Origin: Jaapia argillacea MUCL 33604
Taxonomy: Eukaryota; Basidiomycota; Agaricomycetes; Jaapiales; Jaapiaceae
Length of the DNA stretch: 26,272 nucleotides
Assembly (NCBI GenBank): GCA_000697665.1
Contig: KL197734.1
Coordinates: 91,216 to 117,487 of the forward strand
Direction: 5' to 3'
The position numbers and the translations under genes are program-made. The notes under the pieces are model-generated. The model had not been told where the DNA came from. It ran no database searches and saw only the letters and a program-made list of their open reading frames with translations. Below, in pieces: positions 1 to 11,181 of this stretch (position 1 is the first letter of the stretch; each line of letters opens with the position of its first letter).

Positions 1-46
1 GGCTTGTTAGACTTGATCTGAGGAGCTGAGGACGCAACCCACACAG

Positions 47-304
47 TTTATATAGACTACAGAGGATAGCATGATGTCATAGAAAGAAATGCATAGAAAA
101 GGGTAGAAACTGTGATCGCACAATACTGAGCAAGGATGATGCGAGGATGGGCAAAGGATTGCTCTATCTACTGACTAACTATCTTACTCAGCTACCTACC
201 AGATGACATCACGCTGACTGAGACTGTGCAAGTCGCATTCTAGCAAGTTCCGTCAAGGACAAGCAGCGCGTCTGTGACTGTGACATCACATGATAGTGAC
301 ATCA
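47..304 (-). promoter_or_regulatory. Putative minus-strand promoter with TATA box and four TGACATCA motifs
   Basis: Read on the minus strand, positions 54-47 give TATATAAA, a good TATA box. Upstream of it the 8-mer TGACATCA occurs four times within 233 bases: 72-79 (as its complement TGATGTCA), 204-211, 281-288 and 297-304. TGACATCA resembles binding sites of CREB/ATF-type bZIP factors. The layout fits a gene that starts just beyond the left edge of the window and reads leftwards. That gene is not visible, so this is an inference from motif spacing only. Confidence 0.4.
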
Positions 305-1812
305 CACTGCTTCAACACTTATTTTCTCAGTCCCTTTCATTCATATCAATCAAGTAATGCCACACATTTTGTCGAAATGACCTCAGAGGTGAAAAATGTC
401 AGGCAGTTGACCCTCCACAGCACTATGCCTCTCCATATTTCTGCTTTGTAATCCAATTACCATCTATGTGGTCAAAGGGCAGCATTTTGGCCCTGTGCTA
501 TCACGGGCGAGGCTCAAAATACCAAAATACCCAAGATTCAAGACACCACTTTTTGATGCCCTGGTGGCCCTTCATCATCAACACAACTGAAAAAAATTCA
601 CCTCCAAGGGTTCAATTGGCTTGACACAACCTAGAAGCTCCCACCCAAAGCCCGAAGGAAACCCAGGCCTACCACACACAATCTTCAGAATGTCCTGGAC
701 ACCATGACTGCTATTGAATCTCTTTGAAAAACCTTTCCCCATCTCAAATGAGAATATTCCTTTGAGATCCATCACTTTTCTCAAGTTTCTAACCACTGGT
801 AGAAAATCCAAGGTACCATTTTCCCACCCCAAAGGCCGAGAAAGCGATTTTCTGCTGTAGAGAATGTCAACTTCAAAGTGGAACCTATTTCATATTGTTT
901 CCCCAGCATTCATTATATTTTCACGATTTATCTGGATTTTATCGAGCATGGGGGGAGGCCATGCAAGTGTTACAGGAGTGCTTGAGGGTGAGCAGCCACA
1001 ACGTGGGAACTTCGTCCATAAAAGTACTAAAAATCCATAAAAGTACTAAGAGTCCAAATCCGTCTTGCATAGTACTTATTGGGACAATTTCAAATTCCAG
1101 ACACCACTCCAGAGCCCGAACAATTCCTCCAGACGTACTGTAGCGGCGGCAAGCGCCAGTCCCCGACTCCCTTCGAACTTCAAGCTTCATGCCTCGTATC
1201 TGCCTGCCCACACTACTTCCACCACCGACGTCTTTGCTGTTGCACCCGTTCCTTCGTCGCTCTCCGAGAGTCAGCCTTGGACAATCAGACATTCATTGCC
1301 GTTTTGTGTGGAGCTTGCAGATTACAAGGGTGTACTGAGCATCTCAATCTTGACCACAATAGTGGTATGATACTTAGATACGTACTTCTTGGATACTTCT
1401 GCGAAAGAAAGTGATGGACACCTCCTCATATACTTAACTTAACTTACAGGGCATTGAACGCAGCGAAGTTGCCCCGATTACAACTTTGAAAGAAATTCCC
1501 ACCTACGCAGACTGCAGGCAGGTGGGAACGATGTTTTGTTGGATGACAACCCTCCTCCATGCTATGTAAGGAGTTGGGGATACACAGTTACAGCCCAGGT
1601 ATGCAATTTGAGGTCGCTCTATACTAGTTTGAACTGGACTGCTTATCATCAGCGTTACAACGAGGCACTCTCGGTGCAGGGGGTGTAGTTTACTGATCCT
1701 ACCTTGCTGTTGGCACAAAACGGCACGTGACTACGGGAAGGAGTCTGCTGAGAGCCAACAGTCAACTTGTCAAGGCCCAATCGAATGTCCTGAGTCGCCA
1801 AGTAGGGGTCAC
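305..1812. other. Intergenic stretch without supported gene
   Basis: Short open frames occur on both strands, but they overlap each other, lack recognisable domains and show no convincing chain of exons. A small direct repeat of CATAAAAGTACTA lies near 1017-1048. The stretch contains the 3' flank of the minus-strand F-box-like gene. I see no tRNA, rRNA or transposon end. Confidence 0.5.
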
Positions 1813-3522
1813 TTAGAGAGTCCCCGCAGCACGGCGGTCACGATGCGCCAAGTGGCCGATCCTCCTCCATCTCCTTAGGAAAGTTTCAGGATAGCTGATT
1901 TCGTCCTCTTTTTCCAGACTTTCATCTAGATGACTCCCACAATTCTCCTCAAAATCGGACTCTTCAGTTTCGTTCCAATCATCATCCCAGTTCCACACAG
2001 CCGGTGACCAATGACAGGTCAGTCGATTGTGTGGGTGAGGGAAAAGCTTTGCTAAGAATCGAGCGATGGTGTCTGTACGTTTCGTCACAGGAGAGACCGA
2101 CATGTCCAGGAGAAGTGGACCTCTGAGGGACACTGCGACATATTCGGGTGGGGGAACCGTCCACACGTTCACTGGGATGGCAAGTTCGCGAATGTTGGGG
2201 CAGTGCTTGGCAAAGGATTGCAGGCATGCAAGGGACGCGCGTAGCTGGAACGGTCTGCTCGGCCCAGAATGGTCGAGCGGTGAGGGCGCTAGTCGAACCA
2301 ATTCCAGCTTTGGAGCCTGAGATACGATGGCCGCTAGATCGTCGTCGTCAACGTCCAAAGGAGCAGCATGATTGATGGACAGCGCGACGAGATCACTCCA
2401 TGCTGAGACGAGAGGAGCGAAGAACTTTGAACGAAGAGGGGTGTCTCCCCAGCTCAGATCCCCTGAGGCTAAATCTATGTCCAAGTGTGTTGGAGATCGA
2501 AGTTGGGGTAAACTTGATGCGAGAAGTTCGTCTCTGAGAATGGTGGGACCAGGGAGGTAACAAGGGAATGAAAATTGTGGGACTCTGGCGAACGCGGGGT
2601 GTAAATTGAGAAGCCGCGTGAGCGAACAGAGGCCAACATCCGCTTCTATCCTCTGCAAAGAGGGGAAATCGGATGGATGCCAGTCCGATGGGTCAAAGGC
2701 TTCTTCTTCATTTATGTCCCAGTTGGGGCCCTCAGAGGGCCAGTTCGAAAACATGCTAAACATACCGCCGTCGACGTTGTCTTCAGCAACCAACGTCTTG
2801 AGGTTGGGCAGAGACGCTAGGGCCGAAATGGTCTGTGCCGAGAGAAGAGACACAGGCAGACAAATGCGCTCCAGGTGGACTGGGATGTGAATGACTTCCA
2901 GCAGGGGGTGTTGGATGCCTCTTATCTCCGTAGCTGTGGCGGATTGGTCGGACACCGCTATTTGTAACGACGTGAGGAGAGGTATTGAAGGAAGGGCGCA
3001 GCGTAGTGCAGCTCCGACAGTTGAGATGGACGATTTGTATCCATGTATAGACAGATTGATGATGGTGGGCCGTAGAAAGGCGAGGAGATGGAGAGTAGCG
3101 TCGGATGTGGGAGGAAAGAGAAACGTGACGTTGAGCGTCGACAGTCGAGGGAATGCGAATGGTGCGTCGCGAGACGAGTCACCTTCAATCCTTCGCAGAA
3201 GTTGGGAGTCAATGAAGGTGTTTATGCTCAACGTCTGTAGTCGTTTGGAATAAAGACGGAATCTTTCCCAATCTTTTTGGCTCGGTGAGCCGAGCATCAA
3301 TCCGCTGGTAGCTACATCCTCGTCGAGTGGAAGGAGGCTAAGGAGGCGCTTGAAGTCGTGAACTTCGCTCCAAAGAAAGTCGAGAGCAACCTCGCTGAAG
3401 GCCTCGCAAGTCAGAGCGAATGAGAAGAGATATCCCTCCCATTTCTTTCTTCGAGAGCTGCCTCGGCGAAGCTGTTCGCATACCAGAGACAATATTTCAT
3501 ACAGTTTGAGGGCTCGATGCAT
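1813..3522 (-). CDS. F-box-like / leucine-rich-repeat-like protein
   Basis: This is an uninterrupted 569-residue frame, unusual here for having no intron. Residues about 1-60 look like a degenerate F-box helix set of the basidiomycete type: a leucine/isoleucine-rich helix with EILSLVCEQL, then FALTCEAFSEVALDFLW, a pattern common in Agaricomycete F-box proteins. The rest is rich in spaced leucines with phrases such as LQTLSIN, LSTLNVTF and LKTLVAED, as expected of irregular LRRs that form a solenoid. A strongly acidic segment (about 515-545) precedes a basic C-terminus. In known family members the F-box binds Skp1 and the LRRs pick substrates for SCF ubiquitin ligases; that role is inferred from family only. 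Such genes belong to large, fast-evolving families, so a specific substrate cannot be named. The gene is divergent from the alpha-galactosidase gene, with about 1 kb between the starts. Confidence 0.75.
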   Translation of the reverse strand: MHRALKLYEILSLVCEQLRRGSSRRKKWEGYLFSFALTCEAFSEVALDFLWSEVHDFKRLLSLLPLDEDVATSGLMLGSPSQKDWERFRLYSKRLQTLSINTFIDSQLLRRIEGDSSRDAPFAFPRLSTLNVTFLFPPTSDATLHLLAFLRPTIINLSIHGYKSSISTVGAALRCALPSIPLLTSLQIAVSDQSATATEIRGIQHPLLEVIHIPVHLERICLPVSLLSAQTISALASLPNLKTLVAEDNVDGGMFSMFSNWPSEGPNWDINEEEAFDPSDWHPSDFPSLQRIEADVGLCSLTRLLNLHPAFARVPQFSFPCYLPGPTILRDELLASSLPQLRSPTHLDIDLASGDLSWGDTPLRSKFFAPLVSAWSDLVALSINHAAPLDVDDDDLAAIVSQAPKLELVRLAPSPLDHSGPSRPFQLRASLACLQSFAKHCPNIRELAIPVNVWTVPPPEYVAVSLRGPLLLDMSVSPVTKRTDTIARFLAKLFPHPHNRLTCHWSPAVWNWDDDWNETEESDFEENCGSHLDESLEKEDEISYPETFLRRWRRIGHLAHRDRRAAGTL

Positions 3523-4515
3523 ATTCTGGTAAGACGGTGTTGGCGACGCTAAACGGTTTGTTGAAGAATTTGATGGAGAGTACTAACGATGGATACCGTG
3601 TCGTTCAATCGACGAGGTGTCCGCCAGCAGCGACGCACCTGCGTGATGCACCGTATACGGTCGTCGCCTCGATATACTAATCAGAATCGTTCAGCTATCA
3701 ATTGCTTGAGAATGATCCTTTACAGACGATGAGTTCCTGGGTAAAACAAGCGTTCAAGTTGAGACGATACCCCAGGTCAGAGGATGAGCCTACTGTGCGA
3801 GAAACAGAAATTGAAAACATCCACCAGTGACCACGTGGTTTCCATCTCAGACTTGTCGTGTGAACGTTTGAACTTCAACGCCTCAGCACTCAACAACTGG
3901 TCTCTGGAAGAGTTCAGCTCCTCGAGAACTTTTTCTCGTTTGTTTTGTATGGCGCAGACTCCTTAGATCCGGAATAATCTATTGAGGCATAGATATCCCG
4001 CTTGAGCCGTTGGCGTCGCCTTGCAGATTCTTGCCCGGACCGTGTTCAGAAGTCCCACTCCAGCGGCTCATCGGACGTCTCATTGCCCCCAAACATATCT
4101 TCGCATCGTACGTAACTCTCATAACAGATGTTTTGCCTGGAGAGAGAGGCTGATTTGTGGAGGGACAGTACAAACTCTATCAAACCTTCTCGAGACATGA
4201 GTCTCGCAGATGTCATCAACATTGCGCTTCGGCTCGTTAGCCGTGCAGGCTTTTCATCGCGTCGTTAAGCAACCGAATCTTGCATCCAATCTCTCCATAG
4301 CGCGGTTTATACTCGGTGGAATCGGCTTTACGAATTTCGGTGAATAGGTCTGCTGCTCCTCCTCAATGCACTTGAGTTACCCAATGAGGTCACAGGCCTC
4401 GTACATATTCTAACATCTCCTCCTCGTGTATGTGAAGAAATAGGTTAACGTTATGCTTGTGGAGCGAGTATAAAGGCCTTGGTCGCTCGACTCCACCTGG
4501 CCTCAGGCAAACAAG
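3523..4515. promoter_or_regulatory. Divergent intergenic region between F-box-like and alpha-galactosidase genes
   Basis: About 1 kb between two divergent starts must hold both promoters. The short open frames inside it show no domain and no exon chain, so I call no gene. A perfect 6-base hairpin (CGAGAC, loop ATGA, GTCTCG) lies near 4187-4202. Apart from the TATA box listed separately, no operator can be named. Confidence 0.5.
4469..4476 (+). promoter_or_regulatory. TATA box of the alpha-galactosidase gene
   Basis: TATAAAGG lies 40 bases before the ATG at 4516. The spacing implies a very short 5' leader. Its position directly upstream of a clear signal-peptide start supports both the promoter and the chosen start codon. 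Confidence 0.55.
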
Positions 4516-6893
4516 ATGGTGTTGAATCTTTTGTCTGCGGCCGCTGTAGGCCTCGCTGTTTATCTTTCTGGAAACGTCCAACCCGTTGCGGCGTTGGAGA
4601 ACGGTGTTGGTCGTCTCCCGATCTTAGGCTACAACACTTGGAATTATTATCAAGTGGGTTTTCAGATCGTTCTTTTGATCGTGTCCATCTGACATCCCAT
4701 GGGTTCTAGTGCAATATCGACGAGAATTTGATCATACAAACTGCCTCCCTCATGCAGAGCCTTGGTCTCCAGGTTCGTTCCGATAGCCACCGTGTCTCCG
4801 CTCAATTCCTAAAATTGAATCATCTAGGCCGCGGGATATAACCATGTTCATTTGGATGATTGTTGGGCCATGAAAAACAGGAGCTCTAATGGCTCCCTCG
4901 TACCCGGTAGGCAATCCTCATGACTTTTGCTTTAGCCGACACCGGACATCCTGTTTCTTGCGCAGACACCACTAGGTTTGCGGGTGGATTCAACAACATG
5001 ACCGACCAGTTGCACGCCATGGGCTTGTGCGTACCCTCTCTCTCACGAAATAAAGTTCGCACCCTAACCCCGTTCCGTTTGTAGCCAAGCCGGTATTGTC
5101 AGTTTACGCTGCCCAATCGACGCCATCCCAGCCGATCTGACATCTTTTTCTTTGGTGAATGCCTAACAGTACAGTGATTCGGGCTGGTACACCTGTGCTG
5201 GTTATCCAGGTTCTTTCATGTACGAAGAACAAGATGCTATGACTTTCCAAAATTGGGGTTTCGATTACCTCAAGTACGTCCCATCCGTATTGTCTCGTCA
5301 ACATATACTGATTGTTTGGACACAGATACGACAACTGCGCAAGTGCGTTCATATTGTGATGGTGGATATTGGATGATGAGTACTGACTTGAGGAATAGTT
5401 CCATACGACGATATCATCCAACAGGGTACTTACGGAAGTACGTTGCTCGATGATTTCCCTCCTTATTTGGATCGAACTGACTGGGTGGTATTTTTTTCAG
5501 AATACCAACGCATGTCTGATGCCATTTCCTGGCTCGCGAACTCCACTGGTTTGCCACCTTTAATCTTCTCCCTTTGCGAATGGGGTTGGGTACGTCTCCA
5601 TACCTTCCATCATGACGCAGATTTTGAAGCTGACCGCTACCGTCTGCGATTTTCAGAGTCAAGTATGGCTGTGAGTACTTTCCGGTCCCAACGCATGCGC
5701 CTTCTTGATCCTCATGTCGAATTGTTTCCCGGATAGTTGGGGCGCCACCGTAGGCCAAAGCTGGAGGGTAAGCGTCATGTGATTCTCGCATACTTGTTTC
5801 TTGAAATAACGGTTGGTTGGCAGACGACTGGAGATATCGGTCCTGACTGGTATTCCTTGACGAACATCATCAACGTGTACGTCTGTCTCACTGCTTTTTT
5901 GGACTACGTCTTGAACTATTTGGTTTGCTTTTGTAGCAACTCCTTCCTCACCCAAGCTACCGATTTCTACGGTCGTAACGATCTTGATATGGTATGTCAC
6001 TTTTTTTGAGCTCCTTGTTAGTACCGGGAAATCTAACATTTGGATGCTCATAGTTGCAACTGTACGTCGGGTCTATCCCGTACCGCGATTGATATTAACG
6101 ATGTGCCGTTGCAGTGGCAACGGAAATCTGACATTCGATGAGGCCAAGTCGCATTTCACTGCCTGGGCTTTGATGAAGTCTCCTCTCCTCATTGGCACGA
6201 ACGTGCGTTCCCCGCTCATCATGCCCCTTTCCACATGGTCTCACCTATTTTTTTGCCCTTTCGCAGTTGTCTAACATCACTACCGAAACACTCTCCATCC
6301 TGACCAACTCCGAGATTTTGGCGATTAACCAAGACCCCGTCGTTGGAACTTCGATCTCACCCTTCAGCTGGGGTGTCAACGTTCGCAACCCTCTCTTCTG
6401 TCTTTGATTACTCTCTTACCTGTGATGTTGTAGCCTGATTTCACCTACAATAGTACCTACCCAGCCCAGTACTGGAGTGGACCATCCCAGAACGGCACTG
6501 TATTCATGCTCGTATGTTGGGTTCATTGGACTCGCTCGATATCTCTCTGTTAACCTCGCCATTTTAGATCAACGTTCTCGACGAGCCCTCTGACATGTTC
6601 TTCAACCTTACACAATCTCCTTGGATTCGTGCCGGTCGTCAATATGCTGTCCGGGTATGCATCCATCACCTCTGACCCAGGACGTTGACTGATATGCCAT
6701 CATTCGTTAGGACTTGTGGGCACACACCGATAATGGAACAGCTGTTCGCAACTTTACTGCTACTGCTGTCCCACCTCACGGTGTCGTAGCGTTGTTGATG
6801 ACTGATGCTGGTAACGAACCTGCTGGTATCTACCCAGCTTGCGCTGTTTGGTATCAGTGCACTGACCAGAACGGGACCCATGTTGGTGGCTAA
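4516..6893 (+). CDS. Secreted alpha-galactosidase, glycoside hydrolase family 27
   Basis: The gene encodes 437 residues in 19 exons: 4516-4653, 4710-4772, 4828-4906, 4966-5026, 5085-5097, 5170-5273, 5326-5342, 5399-5437, 5501-5589, 5657-5670, 5737-5767, 5824-5876, 5937-5991, 6054-6061, 6115-6202, 6267-6380, 6434-6511, 6568-6654, 6711-6893. All phases join without a stop. Residues 1-26 form a signal peptide ending in [12 protein letters not shown] and HLDDCW are GH27 core motifs. The nucleophile is D155 in KYDNC and the acid/base is D220 in SWRTTGD, by comparison with rice and human enzymes. EWGW, LDMLQLGNG and the late AINQDP segment follow in the usual order, then a C-terminal beta domain. 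At least eight N-glycosylation sequons fit secretion. GH27 enzymes release terminal alpha-galactose from melibiose, raffinose-type sugars and galactomannan. Length and motifs are complete, so the enzyme should be active. Confidence 0.95.
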
Positions 6894-6931
6894 AGGACAG
6901 TGTTGCGGAAGGGTGGGTTAATCGCTTGTTG

Positions 6932-6937
6932 AATAAA
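6932..6937 (+). terminator. Poly(A) signal AATAAA of the alpha-galactosidase gene
   Basis: A canonical AATAAA hexamer lies shortly after the TAA stop, at the distance expected for a short fungal 3' UTR. Confidence 0.5.
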
Positions 6938-7137
6938 ATTGTACTTTTGGCGGAATTCCCGAGCTTTGTTCTGCTAAGACATATACTTCTCGACAAGTGA
7001 ACATCACAGCAAGTTGTGACTCTGATTGCGGAGGCGCGAACACGTGACCGGCACGCGATTTTGGCTCGGTTGCCTCATTGTTAATTGACTTTGATTGACT
7101 CCGCGCCTTTGACTTGCCCCGTATCCACTCCAACGAA

Positions 7138-7144
7138 TATAAAA
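7138..7144 (+). promoter_or_regulatory. TATA box of the coiled-coil protein gene
   Basis: TATAAAA stands about 104 bases before the ATG at 7248, leaving room for a CA-rich 5' leader. No other TATA-like element lies between the two genes. Confidence 0.5.
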
Positions 7145-7247
7145 CAAATCATCATCTTGAACAACGACCACAACGAACCGACACCAGCGACACCACCAAT
7201 ACGATATTCTCACCTATTCTCAACAGTAAACCTTCTATCCCAACGAA

Positions 7248-10200
7248 ATGGTAGCTAGTAAAACGAAGAAGACCGTGAAGTATAGTTACGCAGAACGTAG
7301 GTCTCCGCCTGCGGCCTTTTCATCTTAATTTACACGGAACTATCACCTGGGTGGCTCACACAATCCGTGCAGGTGTCATTGGGGCTGTATCCCAGACCCA
7401 GCAAGAGCAGAAGAAACACGCAGTCCACTTAGCGACCATTCGAGCTCAAGGTACGTCACTGGCACCAAATCTTGATTCGAAGACCTGATACTTATTTGAC
7501 TTGGATTTCAGTTCGCAAGAGGGCTGAAGCCAAGAAGGATAAACTTGGTCCTCAGTGGACCAAATGGGTGAAACGAACTGTCGATAAACTCGTCCGTCCC
7601 TGTCGTTTTTATGATGCCACTCTTTCCCTGACTTCCGTTTGATCGTACACAGGAAGACCAAGGTATCCTCAAATCCGAGGCCCCTGGTAGCGTCACGTTC
7701 ACCCCTAATGCCAAGAAAGCGTAAGCGACCCACTCCCCTCTTCCTGATACATGTTGATGTACTTATCCCCTCATAAATAGACTATCCACCGCACGCCGCG
7801 ACACCCCCCACACAGACGAGGATGCCGTCTATAAACGTGTCTCCCAAGCCTTCTCTACGAGGGGGCTTAAACGTCGACGTCCCCGTTACTCCTCTGCATC
7901 GAACCGGGATGATGAGGATGAGGAAGATGACGACGAGGAACACGTACTCAGTGTTCTGAAAGGAAAGAAAGCGAGGAGGTCCAGCGGACGGGTTAGTACT
8001 GGTGGCAAGAAGATGGCCATATCGAAGATGACCAAAGCCGAGGTACGCTCTGGCTCAACGTTATCGTTTGTTTTGCAACATAGTCTCACTGTTGGATGAT
8101 CTATAAAGCTCCAAGCCGAACTTCGTTCCCTCCAAGCAGCCCACGCTCAAACCCTTTCATCCCTTTCGTCCCTCCAAACAACTGTCCAGACCTCTTCTCG
8201 CGACCACGATGAGGAGATGGAAGAAGAGTCCGACGAGTCTCAACGTCTCCGAGAAGAACTCGAGGCTAGGGAGAAAGAGATTGAGGCTGTGAGGAAGGAA
8301 TTGAATGACGTTAAGTCGAGGATGGGTGGTGAGGAGAGTGGGGAGGGTGAAGAGGAAGGTGGGAGTGGAATGATGAGTCGGTTAACTAGTCCCGAGCCTA
8401 GCTTGTGAGTTCTTTCCTTTCCATACACAACACTTCCTCTTGCTTATTCGTGACTGTGTAGGGCCGGAGACGTAAGCTCGCCCTCACACCCCATCCTCCC
8501 AAACATTCTCATTACACATCCCTCTCGATCACCTACCCCAAACCCAAGCCGAGCTCCCACATTAAAGCCTCAGCAAAGACCTCTCGCAGCTCTCGGTCTC
8601 ACAAGAACCCAATCCGGATCATTCATTTCAACGTTCAGCAAGCAGCCCACCCCTGCTCCGAGTGACTCTGGGTCCGTTATCGGCGACCACGTTGGTGATG
8701 GCATGGAGTTTGATGATTTTGGTCGGGATGGAGATGTATTCGGGCCCAGTATGAGTGTGGGCCTGATCACGCCTGAGTCGTCTCCAGTGAAGTCCCGTCC
8801 CTCGAAAGAGAGTGGAAAAGAGAAGGAGTACCAAGACAAGGTCTGTGTCGCGCCTTCCCCCACTGAAGCTTAGACTTGTTGACTAACCGTAACTTGTATG
8901 AAATAATAGATTGCCGCGCTTGAGCAGGCACTCATCGGTCGAGCTTCGGAAGTCCAAACCCTAGAGGGACAAATATTGCATCTTAACACAAAGGGTTCCA
9001 GCCTTGAAGCCCTCGTTGCAGAACGCGACGTCACTATCACCGGTTACGACTCCCAGATCTCAACCCTACGAGCCGAGTTGAGCGTATGTGCCGGCACATT
9101 GGTCGAGAAGGACGCGTTGATCGCCACTCAACAAGGAGGTCTATCGGAGCTGAAGGAGTTGTTTGACCAAAGGGATGCACAAACCGCAGTCCTAGAAACT
9201 GAGAAAGCAAGTCACCTCGCTCAATTGGATGATCTAAACAAGCACCTTGAGGCAGTCGAAGGAAGTGCGAAGGTTGTTCGTGAGTCCTTGGCTGAAGCTA
9301 CTCGAGAGAACGAGGCGTTGGTTGGGGTGCGCGGGGCCTTAGAGGAAGAGGTCCGGAATGCCAACAAGGCACTGGACGCTCTGGTTGTCCAGCGAGATGG
9401 TCTGGAAGTTCGGGTTCAGTCTCTGGAGGAAGAGGCACAAGCTCGTTCGGAAGCATTCAATAGTCTTACCGCGGAGAAGTCAACACTCGAGGAAACCATT
9501 CAAACACTTCAAGCTGCTCAACTCGGTCTGAATGCCGAATTAGCTGCTGCTCGCGCTGAGAAGGATGCCGCCATGGTTGAAAGAGACCTTCTCACTACCG
9601 ACATGAACAATCTTACTGTCGATATTGCCACTCTCAACGCTGCCAACATGACCCTTGCCAACGATCTGGCTACCGCAAATGACGAGAAGACCGCACTAGC
9701 TGACCGGATCGAGAAACTCTTATCTGAAGTCGGGGAATTGAGTGCCAAAGAAATCGGTCTTCACCAGAACGTGGACACCCTCACAGTGGACCTCGAACAG
9801 TCACGTCGAGAGGCGAAGGAACTTGCCCTGCAATGTGCTACTAATGGGAGGATGAGGGATGAGTATGAGGCCAAGTGGAAGACGGCGACTGTTGACGGGG
9901 AGAGGCTTAAGGAGGAGTTGGCGAATGCCAATGAGCTTCTAGTCGAGTTCAGGGATGCGGTTACGAGCAAGCAGGGCGAGATCGTCGCACTGGAGTCCAG
10001 TCGAGTTGAAGCTAGCGCGAAGATCGCTGTTCTCCAGCAGCAGTCCACAGCATCGGCGGTAACTATCTCTGAGCTCGGGCTCACGTTGGACGAAACGAGG
10101 GATCGATTGAAGAAAGCTCAAGAAGCGGCTGGATCTCTCACCACCCGCCTCAACGAAACCGAGGAGGCTCGAACCGTTCTCCTAGCCGAAGTGGCACGAG

Positions 10201-10843
10201 CGGAAGCCGTTCAGGCTGATCTCTCCCTAGCTTTGGAACAGAAGTTCGAAGTCGCCGCGAAGCTGGAGGCAGAAGTTGGGGCGTTGACCGTCTCTCGCAA
10301 TGAGCTCCAAATTGCGCTGAAGTCTGCTCTGGAGGGACAAGCCGCTTCAAAGACTGAGCATGAATTGACGGTTGCGAGTCTAGACTCCGCACTTCAATCC
10401 TCCAAGAGTCACATTGGGTCTTTGGAGGCGGAACTCTCCACAGTCGTCGCAGCTCGCGCCAAACAATCAAATCAACTCGACTGTCTCGATGCTGAGCTCA
10501 ACGCCGCTCGTACTTTACTCGATTCCGAAGTCGCTCGCTCTTCGTCTTTGGAGAATGACCTTGCAAAAGCTATTGAACGCGCGCAAGCTTCGGAAGAGGA
10601 GGTGGACGAATTGTGGAAGGTGAAAGAAGTCCATGAAAGGACGATCAGGAGTCTTGGCGATGCGTTGTCGAAGTTAAGGAAGATGCAAGTGGATTGTTTA
10701 CAGGAGGTCGATTCACAGGTGTGTTGAATTTCGTGTTCTGTTGTTGCCGCAGTGAATGGCGTTAGTGACTACTTTCTCACTAGATTGCATCGGCCCAGTC
10801 CTCACCAGTGCCCAAAGTTCGGCCTCGTCACTCCGTCGTCTGA
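7248..10843 (+). CDS. Large coiled-coil protein with basic, winged-helix-like N-terminus
   Basis: Nine exons encode 1026 residues: 7248-7296, 7373-7450, 7512-7591, 7653-7720, 7781-8042, 8109-8404, 8462-8840, 8910-10718, 10784-10843. Residues about 10-92 are compact and basic and end in a helix plus GSVTFTPNAKKAL, which recalls a winged-helix or linker-histone fold; this is pattern only. Basic runs (RRRPR, KGKKARRSSGR) flank the acidic run DDEDEEDDDEE (135-145), suggesting a nuclear protein. A short coiled coil lies near 180-250, then a Ser/Pro-rich linker. Residues about 405-1000 form one long heptad-type coiled coil rich in E, A, L and K. The last exon was chosen over an in-frame TGA at 10725-10727 because the paralog keeps the same splice acceptor and the same final codons (…VV, stop). 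A structural or scaffolding role in the nucleus is inferred; no family name can be given. Confidence 0.82.
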
Positions 10844-11181
10844 CTATGATATTATATACAAGTTTGCATGTGTCTATTTTTCGTCCCATGTGTTGATTAT
10901 ACTGTTTTGTTTCTTAGTATGCCACCGTATTCGGTTGTCGAAACAGAGAATGTTGCCAGTGTTGCCGCTCTCACATCGTAGTGTGCTGTCCTCTACAGCT
11001 TAACCAAGTTTAGAACATAATTGCTGGAATGCGAACACTTAAGACCTCAGAAAGGCCAATCGCATCTGGCTGCGTCGGTGCCGAGTGACTCGAGTTCCTC
11101 CCAGCTGTGCAGCATAGCAATCGAGACAATTAGAGAGCATAGACATAATATCTGCGTGAAGCGGCTACTACCGCCGAGGTA
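10844..11181. other. Intergenic region between convergent coiled-coil and GTPase genes
   Basis: This is a shared 3' flank of two convergent genes. Parts of it recur at 23037-23369, in diverged form. No canonical AATAAA and no gene were recognised. Confidence 0.5.

Larger units (their letters stand above)
6894..7247. other. Intergenic region: alpha-galactosidase 3' end and coiled-coil gene promoter
   Basis: The two genes are in the same direction and about 350 bases apart. An AATAAA poly(A) signal at 6932-6937 lies 38 bases after the alpha-galactosidase stop. TATAAAA at 7138-7144 lies about 104 bases before the next start, followed by a CA-rich leader (CAACGACCACAACGAACC). No additional gene is seen. 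Confidence 0.6.

Noticed and set aside
939-1414. Overlapping open frames on both strands near 1 kb
   Set aside because: Three frames of about 100 codons overlap in a low-information stretch. None has a domain, a credible start context or splice partners.
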